Of a DNA stretch of 64,000 nt, positions 35,332-42,971 are shown piece after piece (position 1 is the first letter of the stretch; each line of letters opens with the position of its first letter). Under the pieces are notes generated by a model. It was not told where the DNA came from and made no database searches. It saw only the letters and a list, made by a program, of their open reading frames with translations. This DNA comes from Lachnospiraceae bacterium. Lineage in GTDB: Bacteria > Bacillota > Clostridia > Lachnospirales > Lachnospiraceae. The translations under genes and the position numbers were made by a program. The DNA lies in contig VSNG01000011.1 of assembly GCA_009774175.1 (NCBI GenBank), forward strand, positions 29,687 through 93,686. Reading direction: 5' to 3'.

Positions 35332-36441
35332 TCAATATGTCAGATTGCCCTTTAATTCTGCAATATGGATAGCGCCGGCCAGTCTCGCCGTAAACTTACA
35401 GTCTCTCAGTGTCCGGCTGGCCCTCTGCGCACTGCTTAAAGATGCCGCACGCGGCACTGTCACGGTATAACCCTCTATCGGTTTACCATTCACATCAAAT
35501 TCTGTTTCTGCAACGCCGCCTGCTTTCTGCCCTTCCTGTAAGGCCGCACGCATCTGGTTCTCCACGAGTGTGATGCCCGTATCCAGATAAGGTATCTTAG
35601 GATTCGCAACAAACAATTCAAATACCCTTATCTGCATCCGATTCTTTAACCAATCGCGGAATCTGATCACGTCAATCCACTCTCCGCCAACCGTCCTGCC
35701 ATTACGCGTGATGTTCCTGCCTGCACAGGGGATGTAATAATTCAGGCACTCCTCCTCAAGATCACGCATCTCTCTCGTGGACAGTCCCGATGCCGTTACT
35801 CCTCTCAGCGTCTTATACGCCCATGTCTCACTGCCCGGATCATAGGAGAAACCTTCTGCCAACCACGCCACATGCGCATACTCATCAGCCGATTCCGAAT
35901 AAACGCCGAAAGTGCGCATGTAGTCTTTTCCAAGAAGCGGATTTTTCTTCTCCCGCGTCGAAAAAGCAAACAGCCTCTCCGTGCTCTCGATTAAGCCAGC
36001 CACCTCACTGATATCCGTATCCTCTGCCCCTGCCAACGCAAGGCCATACCATCCTGCCTGCCCAATGGCCCGCTTTACCGTCTCCAAAAACTTCTCAGGG
36101 TTCAAAAGCCTTTCCTTATCCTTCACCGCCGCACCGACAGTTTCGTCCTCTCCATCCGGCGTTTCAAGAGCGGCCTGCTGCCGAACAGCTATGTAAATAA
36201 ATTCCGGCTTATGCTCCTGGAGGAAGGCCGCCCTCGCCGCTTTATAAATCGCATCCTCTTCTTTCCAGCCGGCATCTGCGACCTCGGCCAAAGACACGTA
36301 TCTGTCTATGCCTTTCAAATCCTTTGCCCCGTCAAGCGGCCTGTCTCCAATGATCATAATCGTATCGAAACTGGCTGAGTCTTCCACCGGCGACTCAATG
36401 GCTATATCACAGTTTACGATATTGTCCAATACTTCACTCAT
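35332..36441 (-). CDS. Contractile tail sheath protein (DUF3383 family)
   Basis: 369 residues. Opening segment FDTIMIIGDRPLDGAKD and C-terminal YIPCAGRNITRNGRTVGGEWIDVIRFRDWLK match DUF3383/sheath proteins. Short compared with T4 sheath, as is usual in this group. This gene defines the phage as a myovirus type. Confidence 0.85.
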   Translation of the reverse strand: MSEVLDNIVNCDIAIESPVEDSASFDTIMIIGDRPLDGAKDLKGIDRYVSLAEVADAGWKEEDAIYKAARAAFLQEHKPEFIYIAVRQQAALETPDGEDETVGAAVKDKERLLNPEKFLETVKRAIGQAGWYGLALAGAEDTDISEVAGLIESTERLFAFSTREKKNPLLGKDYMRTFGVYSESADEYAHVAWLAEGFSYDPGSETWAYKTLRGVTASGLSTREMRDLEEECLNYYIPCAGRNITRNGRTVGGEWIDVIRFRDWLKNRMQIRVFELFVANPKIPYLDTGITLVENQMRAALQEGQKAGGVAETEFDVNGKPIEGYTVTVPRAASLSSAQRASRTLRDCKFTARLAGAIHIAELKGNLTY

Positions 36442-37000
36442 ACAAATCCTCCGTTTCTACACGTTCAAAATAACCTACCGGCTCTTTCACAGGCTCCCAG
36501 CTCTCTTCCCCGTGTGGATTATGCACCGTTATCTCCCCCTGCTTATACTCGAGAGTAAACCTTACCGCATATTCCTGCATGGCACGGTATCTGTAACGTG
36601 TTCTGTCAAGCTCCGACAAATCCCGCACCGGGCCCATAGCCTCAATACACACGTTTTTTGTATATGCCCTCTCGGTCCCGATATCAGACTGTAGGAAAAG
36701 AAGAAATCCTGTCAGCTCGTCTGCCGCCGGATTTTCCAGCGAATATATCTCCTCTTCACTCCCTGCCACGCTGTCCGCATAGCTGTTTACCTCCAGTATC
36801 TTCGTGCACTCATAATAAGAGACATTCCTGCCATCCCTGACGGTATCAACCGAGTGGCGCGGCACTGTTGCATCCTTTAGCTTAAGCGTAGTCAGAGGAA
36901 GCGTATGCGGCGGCGTATACTGCTCAGCCCATAGCACACAGTCTCCAAAATGTTCCGAAGCAAGTACCCATAAAAAATCACTCAGCTCAGCCAGTGTCAT
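36434..37000 (-). CDS. Neck/tail terminator protein (LIC_12616-type)
   Basis: 188 residues with LPLTTLKLKDATVPRHS and FLLFLQSDIGTERAYTKNV. I recognise it as the LIC_12616 family, found just upstream of sheath genes. The likely role is tail completion. Overlaps both neighbours by a few bases. Confidence 0.65.
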   Translation of the reverse strand: MTLAELSDFLWVLASEHFGDCVLWAEQYTPPHTLPLTTLKLKDATVPRHSVDTVRDGRNVSYYECTKILEVNSYADSVAGSEEEIYSLENPAADELTGFLLFLQSDIGTERAYTKNVCIEAMGPVRDLSELDRTRYRYRAMQEYAVRFTLEYKQGEITVHNPHGEESWEPVKEPVGYFERVETEDLYE

Positions 37001-37407
37001 CCTTCTCCTCCATTCATACCTTCACCCTCTTCCTGTATGACTGGCGCAAGCTGGATAACGCCCGACTCCGCTGGTATCAGCCCATACACTGCCTCCGTCT
37101 GCCCAACCGGCGTATTTCCCCACGTGCTCACCCCTACGCACTCATACCATTCACCACGGTAATATATTCTGTCTGCCAATGTGCCGGTCTTTTCGTCTGC
37201 TGTGTACATCGGTAGCCGTCCAAACACCCTGACATTCTTCTTTCTCCGCATCCCTTCCGGGAGCGTCATGATGTCGTCCGACGTAAGCGGCTGTACATCC
37301 AGACTTACCATACTGTCTGTATACGCCGCACGCACACGGCCCCGCACTATCTGCGTCTTTTCAAATCGGCGCAAGGTATACGTTCTTTTAAATATACCTA
37401 GTGTCAT
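36997..37407 (-). CDS. Head-tail joining protein
   Basis: 136 residues, beta-rich, with DVQPLTSDDIMTLPEGMRRK and IYYRGEWYECVGVSTW. Position and size suit a stopper-type connector. Stop and next start overlap as ATGA. Confidence 0.6.
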   Translation of the reverse strand: MTLGIFKRTYTLRRFEKTQIVRGRVRAAYTDSMVSLDVQPLTSDDIMTLPEGMRRKKNVRVFGRLPMYTADEKTGTLADRIYYRGEWYECVGVSTWGNTPVGQTEAVYGLIPAESGVIQLAPVIQEEGEGMNGGEG

Positions 37408-37880
37408 CAGTCCATACTTCCCTTCTTTACGATCTGAAAATGCACGGAATTCTTCATTGTCCCCGTATCAATAAGGGGCTTGTCAGAACCCTTTTTCTCA
37501 ATAGTAGACGAAGCGTTTGCTACAAAATCCCCCTGCTCTATCTCTGTCTGTATCAGATCCTGCTGAAAAAGGCCCACTGTGTTTAATACATCCTTTGCAG
37601 AGGCTCCCTTTAACAGCGCATCCTTCTGAGACAGCAGCACGTGATTTATCGCCTGCATATGCTTATCCACACTGTCGCGCATAAAAGGACGTGATGGCAT
37701 ATTCTCGGTGCCAAACTCATTCCACATTGCTATGTCAACTAAATCAGCCCTAGAACCGTCATCATTTAAGTGCAGCGTACCTCTCTGGTATCCTATCCGC
37801 ACTTCCATACCGGCCAGTTCCTGCAAAGTCGCCATAAAGCGTTTTCCCTCCGATGTCCATGTGTCCGTTACCTTTCCCAT
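37407..37880 (-). CDS. Phage neck protein, HK97 gp10/virion-morphogenesis-like
   Basis: 157 residues. The segment DIAMWNEFGTENMPSRPFMRDSV is the shared motif of gp10-like and Mu gpG-like neck proteins. A C-terminal LIDTGTMKNSV follows, also typical. It connects tail and head. Confidence 0.75.
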   Translation of the reverse strand: MGKVTDTWTSEGKRFMATLQELAGMEVRIGYQRGTLHLNDDGSRADLVDIAMWNEFGTENMPSRPFMRDSVDKHMQAINHVLLSQKDALLKGASAKDVLNTVGLFQQDLIQTEIEQGDFVANASSTIEKKGSDKPLIDTGTMKNSVHFQIVKKGSMD

Positions 37881-37887
37881 AGCCTCC

Positions 37888-38307
37888 TCACATCCTGTTC
37901 ATGCCCGATATGGAGATCGGAACAATACAACGTTTTCGGATCTCCAAAAACTGTAATCCGTATGCCGTCAGAAGGTACTCGGCATCCCCGTCTGACGCCC
38001 CCGCGCCCATAGCCGCGTTGCTAAAAGACACACTTGTACTGCCTTCCGAAATAGATGCGATCCCCATGGAATCCTTGAGCGAAATATTTAATCCCTCTTC
38101 CTGCCCTGACGACTGCGCATTCAGCGACATCTTATGCACTGCCAGATAAGCTATCGCCTGTGAGTAAAGCCCTCCAAAACGGCTCTCACTAATATACGGC
38201 TCCGCTATCTCAATCCATACCCGCAGCTCTTCTTCTGTCTTAGCCTGAAACTCCGGCGCTACTGCCCTTATAACAGATACAATCTTCCTTACCTTTTCAA
38301 TCCTCAT
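37888..38307 (-). CDS. Head-tail adaptor (DUF4054-type)
   Basis: 139 residues: helical N-terminus, YSQAIAYLAVHKMSL, then a Ser/Gly-rich loop and DAEYLLTAYGLQFLEIRKR, as in DUF4054 adaptors found after the major capsid gene. Confidence 0.7.
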   Translation of the reverse strand: MRIEKVRKIVSVIRAVAPEFQAKTEEELRVWIEIAEPYISESRFGGLYSQAIAYLAVHKMSLNAQSSGQEEGLNISLKDSMGIASISEGSTSVSFSNAAMGAGASDGDAEYLLTAYGLQFLEIRKRCIVPISISGMNRM

Positions 38308-38319
38308 AAGCCATACCCG

Positions 38320-38607
38320 CTACTTTTTTGCATCGGAGTCATCAGCAGAACCGGGCTCTCCTGTCTGGCTACCCGTACTGCCCGCGCCGGCAGTCTTCGC
38401 TGAACCGTCGACTTTTGCCGGTTCTCCCGCCTTCTGCGCTCCCTTTTTCTTTTTCTCCGGCTCAACCGTGGAAAAGACGCCACGGGCAACATACCGAAGG
38501 ACAACCGGGTTCTTGTCATACCCCGCGGGAAGCTCTGCCGTCTCTCCCGGCAGGATACTTGTTTCCCCAACGCCGATAATTTTTAAAGAATTATTTCTTA
38601 CTGTCAT
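38320..38607 (-). CDS. Small phage head-region protein with charged low-complexity tail
   Basis: 95 residues; the first 50 are beta-rich (LKIIGVGETSILPGETAELPAG), the rest is Lys/Ala/Gly/Ser-rich and disordered. Found between capsid and adaptor. It may be a head decoration or completion protein; not recognised further. Confidence 0.55.
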   Translation of the reverse strand: MTVRNNSLKIIGVGETSILPGETAELPAGYDKNPVVLRYVARGVFSTVEPEKKKKGAQKAGEPAKVDGSAKTAGAGSTGSQTGEPGSADDSDAKK

Positions 38608-38633
38608 ACCTTTCCTCCTTTAATCCATAAAAG

Positions 38634-38663
38634 TATCCCCTCTGGAGAACCCCAAAGGGGATA
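38634..38663 (-). terminator. Hairpin after the major capsid gene
   Basis: TATCCCCT and AGGGGATA form an 8-bp stem with a 14-base loop; the T run after it is short (CTTTTATGG). Probably a weak terminator or mRNA 3'-end stabiliser that sets capsid above downstream expression. Confidence 0.5.
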
Positions 38664-38684
38664 TCACTAAATGCCGGGTTACAC

Positions 38685-39713
38685 TCAAACTCCTTCTGCT
38701 ATTAGCGCTGAAAGAGGATAGTAAATAACCATGCCCGCTACGCGCTGCTCACACGGAATCTCGATTTCCAATCCCTTCTCCTGTAACGGATACTGATAAA
38801 AGTGCATTGGAATTTCAAGCGACAGCTTCCTTTCATCGTTCGTAAAAAGAAACGCCACCGCACTGCCCGTGGGATTGATGTCTGTCGAATCTGCCTGCAG
38901 CTCATTGGCCTCGCGAACCTCTTTCAGATAAGGCGCGTGCTCCATGATAAACTTTAATACCGTGGTTTCTGTATCGGGAATCCGCCGGGTTGCCAGATCA
39001 ATGTATACGTGGGACGGAAGCACAAGCGTATCCGGTTTTTCCACGTTCTTGGTGATCTGAGAAACATACTTCTGCATGCCGTTGATATCATCCAGAATCT
39101 GATCGGCGTTCTTATAGCGAAACTCCGTATACTCTTTCCCGCCTACCGTAACTGTAGACAACACATACTTGGGAATGTCGTTATCCTCGGACAGGATACC
39201 CACTAAACCGTTGTCTCTGTCGCCCGCCCATGCGATCTTATTAACCGCATAATCCATTGCGTACCGGGCAGACTCTCCCTTACGCACATCCAGCGCTTTT
39301 CCTGCCATTCTGGATGCCCGCATTTCCTGTACAGAGTACCCATAACTGTCACCAACCGATTTCACATAGCCAGTAACCGGTTTCCCTTTGACATCAGCCC
39401 TGGGTAAATCAGTGGCATAGTTATTGATAATCCTTGCCATACCCGTTTTATCATAACTGTAGTAGGTAAATGTCTCGGCGCCCTCGGGTACTTCGCTCGT
39501 CACAGGGAAAAGTGCGAGTGCAGTCATTTCGGGGTATTCCACGTCATAAGTCTTTGTCTTTACAAAATCCAGTTCCCGTGCAAAGAACACACTTGCCTGC
39601 TCCACGCTGTCAAACCGGGTATCGCCGCCAACCATAGCACGACAAACGTTGCCATTTTTAAGGGCTCTGGCATCTGCCCCGTCGTAATTTACATGTTTTC
39701 TTCTCTTTTTCAT
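38685..39713 (-). CDS. Major capsid protein (DUF2184 family)
   Basis: 342 residues, HK97-like fold family. QASVFFARELDFVKTKTYDVEYPEMTALAL at the N-terminus and YDKTGMARIINNYATDLPRAD are typical. The order cement-capsid-adaptor is the usual one for this group. Confidence 0.85.
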   Translation of the reverse strand: MKKRRKHVNYDGADARALKNGNVCRAMVGGDTRFDSVEQASVFFARELDFVKTKTYDVEYPEMTALALFPVTSEVPEGAETFTYYSYDKTGMARIINNYATDLPRADVKGKPVTGYVKSVGDSYGYSVQEMRASRMAGKALDVRKGESARYAMDYAVNKIAWAGDRDNGLVGILSEDNDIPKYVLSTVTVGGKEYTEFRYKNADQILDDINGMQKYVSQITKNVEKPDTLVLPSHVYIDLATRRIPDTETTVLKFIMEHAPYLKEVREANELQADSTDINPTGSAVAFLFTNDERKLSLEIPMHFYQYPLQEKGLEIEIPCEQRVAGMVIYYPLSALIAEGV

Positions 39714-40216
39714 GCCTTGCTTTCCTCCTTCTCAGCAACACATGCCGCCTGTACACGAATCGGCGCAATGCCGTTATCCGCCCCGCCAACAAATCGTGCC
39801 GGAAGAGCGAGCTTCTCGGATGTGTCTTCTTTTGTTGTAAAACGTCCTGCCTCATCCCCTGTAACGATCAGATAGACAGGCTTATCATATGCCGGAACTG
39901 CTGCCTCGCCGACAACGGCCCAGATCTTTCCCTGCTTTAACACGCCGATACTCTGCCCCTTTTCAGGAACCGCATTACCTTCGTTATCCTGCATGGTGGT
40001 AAAACCATTCTGTACAACGCCCTCAAAATCCTCCGCCGTACTGTCCGCATCGGGCAGTTTCACGTCACTTCCCGGATTTTCACCCTTCACGACGCCATAG
40101 CCGAAAGGAACGCCGCCCGGTGTCGTAAAGGTATTATTCTCATACGTCGTAATGTCATACAGTCCGCCCGCAATGCCTTTTGCGGTCTTATAACCGTAAC
40201 TTGTCTGTGCTCCCAT
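39710..40216 (-). CDS. Structural cement protein (Gp24-like, DUF2190-type)
   Basis: 168 residues, beta-rich: YGYKTAKGIAGGLYDITTYE, PFGYGVVKGENPGSDVKLP and FVGGADNGIAPIRVQA. It would stabilise the capsid from outside. Start and stop overlap its neighbours. Confidence 0.75.
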   Translation of the reverse strand: MGAQTSYGYKTAKGIAGGLYDITTYENNTFTTPGGVPFGYGVVKGENPGSDVKLPDADSTAEDFEGVVQNGFTTMQDNEGNAVPEKGQSIGVLKQGKIWAVVGEAAVPAYDKPVYLIVTGDEAGRFTTKEDTSEKLALPARFVGGADNGIAPIRVQAACVAEKEESKA

Positions 40217-41646
40217 CAGTCTTTTCCTCCATTCTTATGACATTCTCTTTTTTCGATCATCTTCTCGCGCGCTGTAGATGCAGAGCTTACTGCCCCGCCG
40301 TCAATGCTATCCTGATTTCTCGATGCCATGATCCTGCGCCGCTGATCGTCCACCTTTTTCCGGCTTGCCACGTTCTGTTTCGCCATGTCGTACGCGGCGC
40401 TGATATAAGCGTTTGATTTCCCGTCCAGGCGCAATCTGGGGTTTACTGCCCTGATGACCGTTTTTCTGGCATCTATCAGGCTCATACTCTCTACACCGTC
40501 CAGATTTAACCTGTCGGCAACACGGCAGACATCAAGATAATCGCGAAGTCTCTTTCCAACAAGCCTGTCAATGGAATCCATGTTTACCGATCCGTTCTTC
40601 CCGTCGTCGTCTTCATCCCCCTTGAGATCGTCTTCATCATCCGTATTACTGTCGATATCATCCTCGTCACTGTCTGCATCAGGATCATCCTCCCCGTCGT
40701 CGTTCTTATCAGGATTATCACCGCCTGCTGCCGACATGTCATTCGCCGCCTGTAATTCGTCGATGACATCCAGAAGAGCGTTAATATCTCCCTCCTGCTC
40801 TGCGATGATCTCTTCTGCATCCATCTGCTCCTCGTCAGAATCCCTGCGGTCTTTCCGCTCGCGAACTCCGTTAACGATGTCCTCTGCGTCCATCTTGACC
40901 TCATCCTCTTCATCCGTAGCAGACACCGCATCCCCCTGTGCCTTGAACAGGGCAATCGCCTGTTCCAGTTCCTCAGGAGAAAGATCGCTGTCATACCGCT
41001 TCTTCTCCTGTACCCTCTTTGTTCCTTTCCCTGTGCCTAACATCACTGGCCCTCCTTTTAAATAGTTTCTTGTTCCTGCATCTTTATGGTCGATATTCAG
41101 CCGGGCACGATCTCCTGCCCGCGCTTCGCCAACAAGCGCAAGATGATTTACTTCAATATCACGCTGGATTGCGTCATATTTCTGCCCATGGTATGTGCCC
41201 GGCGTCCTGTCCAGGTTCAGCCCATATCCTAACGACAATTCGCGCAGGCCGCACTGCTTAAGCGCATCTGTATTATGTATCACGATTTTGCAGCGGACCT
41301 TATTTCCATCCTGATAACCTTTGCTGAGAATCGTCCCTATCTGCTCTTCATGTACATTGTCCTTGTCAATCTCGCCAGCATCATGGGTAATGATAATGGG
41401 CTTGCCTTCATAGCTCGCAAGGCTCTTTTCGGAAAATACCTCCTCCGGCAGGCGCAGTTCGAAACGCTTACCGTTCTCACTGCCCGGATCAGAATACGCA
41501 AAGATACCGCACCGGGTCACTACCGGGTGATCGACAAGGTATCCCTCCTCCGTATAGTAGGTCTGATCCATCTTAAGACTGTCCGCCCTATAATTTCTTT
41601 TCTTTTTTCCACTATCAATCCTTACATCCTTTTTTGCCTTATCCAC
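40216..41646 (-). CDS. Prohead protease-scaffold fusion (DUF2213)
   Basis: 476 residues. Residues 25-195 form the DUF2213 protease-like domain, with GKPIIITHDAGEI and NHLALVGEARAGDRARLN; His and Ser residues there are candidates for the catalytic set. Residues 240-360 are extremely acidic and helical, a scaffold-like region. The end is basic. It matches phages that make scaffold and protease as one chain. Confidence 0.78.
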   Translation of the reverse strand: MDKAKKDVRIDSGKKKRNYRADSLKMDQTYYTEEGYLVDHPVVTRCGIFAYSDPGSENGKRFELRLPEEVFSEKSLASYEGKPIIITHDAGEIDKDNVHEEQIGTILSKGYQDGNKVRCKIVIHNTDALKQCGLRELSLGYGLNLDRTPGTYHGQKYDAIQRDIEVNHLALVGEARAGDRARLNIDHKDAGTRNYLKGGPVMLGTGKGTKRVQEKKRYDSDLSPEELEQAIALFKAQGDAVSATDEEDEVKMDAEDIVNGVRERKDRRDSDEEQMDAEEIIAEQEGDINALLDVIDELQAANDMSAAGGDNPDKNDDGEDDPDADSDEDDIDSNTDDEDDLKGDEDDDGKNGSVNMDSIDRLVGKRLRDYLDVCRVADRLNLDGVESMSLIDARKTVIRAVNPRLRLDGKSNAYISAAYDMAKQNVASRKKVDDQRRRIMASRNQDSIDGGAVSSASTAREKMIEKRECHKNGGKD

Positions 41647-41707
41647 TACTCCTCACCTCCTTCAAGGCATATAAAAAGCGCCTATTCGGCGTTGATCACA
41701 ATTTTTA

Positions 41708-42625
41708 CTATTGCTTTTTTACTATTAGCGCATTAAACGTCCCAAACTTAAATACAGGCTTAGGCCTGCACCGGCATTGATAATCTTTCCCCGGATGGCA
41801 CCGGCGGCCTGTTTTCCTGTCAACAATCGGAGGATCATCCCATCGGAACCGCTTACCGTTCAACGCCTTATGAGACTTTCTTACACGACTGTCCCCACAG
41901 TCATCCCAGATATATTCCTCTATCCCGGCATCCCTCTGCTGTGCCTCAGTGACCGATGCATTCAACTTGCCCACCTGATCCCTTGCCAACAGCCTTGCGT
42001 GTGACTTTCCGACATTATACCTGTTCTGAATCTCTTTCAGAATGCTGCTTGTCGACTTTCCATTGAGGAAGCCGTCTTTGACGATCACCCTCATATCGCC
42101 GAGCGTATCCGCAGGAATTGTCTTAATCAGCGACACGTTCTCATCGACCCAACGGTCAAGCTCTGTCTGGAAGAATTCACCCATATAGTAATCTTCCAGC
42201 AGATTAATGCCCAGCGTCCTATCAACTGCTTTCTTCCATTCCCGAATCGTAAGCTTTCTGGTCATGTTAGCCAGAGACTCCAGCTTCCGCCTCAGACCAT
42301 ACCCCTGTTCCTTCTCAGTAAACTTTTTCTGTATCCTATCGAGTACCCGTTCCAGAAGTACCATAACGTCATTGATACCGTCTACGCGGTAAGTTCCACG
42401 TTCTTTCATGATCTGTTCTTTTAATGCCGGGATTTCTTCTTCTATGGATTCTTTGAACAGCCTCATGTATTGCCTGGACACCCTTGCATACTCACGCTCC
42501 ATGCCGGCTGGAAAAGCCGGCGTATATTTTGATATCAAAACATCGTGGCCGTGGAATTTCTTGCGTATAAGTTCCTGTATGGCTTCTTTCTGCAATCTCT
42601 CATCCACGCTTATCCCCATCTCCAA
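41708..42625 (-). CDS. Minor head protein, Mu gpF/SPP1 gp7-like
   Basis: 305 residues. The MuF-like domain lies at about 165-295: ARLLARDQVGKLNASVTEAQ, YIWDDCGDSRVRKSH and CHPGKDYQCRCRPKPVF. Here there is no C-terminal toxin domain, in contrast to the portal gene. It is ejected with DNA or packed in the head in related phages. A weak stem-T run separates it from the next gene. Confidence 0.85.
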   Translation of the reverse strand: MEMGISVDERLQKEAIQELIRKKFHGHDVLISKYTPAFPAGMEREYARVSRQYMRLFKESIEEEIPALKEQIMKERGTYRVDGINDVMVLLERVLDRIQKKFTEKEQGYGLRRKLESLANMTRKLTIREWKKAVDRTLGINLLEDYYMGEFFQTELDRWVDENVSLIKTIPADTLGDMRVIVKDGFLNGKSTSSILKEIQNRYNVGKSHARLLARDQVGKLNASVTEAQQRDAGIEEYIWDDCGDSRVRKSHKALNGKRFRWDDPPIVDRKTGRRCHPGKDYQCRCRPKPVFKFGTFNALIVKKQ

Positions 42626-42708
42626 TCAAAAACAGCCTATGCGCTTTGCACAGACTGCCGTATCGTATACATATTCTTTTCACTAAAATCAGGCTGCTTT
42701 CCAACCCG

Positions 42709-42957
42709 TTACCTCTCGTCGTCTTCCTCATCATAGGGTCCATGGATAAAATCTACCATCTCTACCGCCATCACGCCACGGGGCGACAGGTCGTTATCAC
42801 CTGCTCTAATCGTCTCTTCGATTTCTATATCAGCGCAATCATCAATGAGCCGGTCATAATCGTGCTCTTTCCTCCAGAAAAATTCCTCTTCCGTTAAGCC
42901 GAGTTCCTGTTGGACAAATTCTTTCTGTTTCACCGTCAGCTTTTCTTTTTCTGCCAT
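42709..42957 (-). CDS. Small acidic phage protein between portal and MuF
   Basis: 82 residues, strongly acidic: MAEKEKLTVKQKEFVQQEL at the start and DEEDDER at the end. It follows the portal fusion by 14 bases. If the portal C-terminal domain is a toxin, this small acidic product at its 3' side could be its immunity protein; that is inference only. Confidence 0.6.
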   Translation of the reverse strand: MAEKEKLTVKQKEFVQQELGLTEEEFFWRKEHDYDRLIDDCADIEIEETIRAGDNDLSPRGVMAVEMVDFIHGPYDEEDDER

Positions 42958-42971
42958 ACAATCACGCCCCC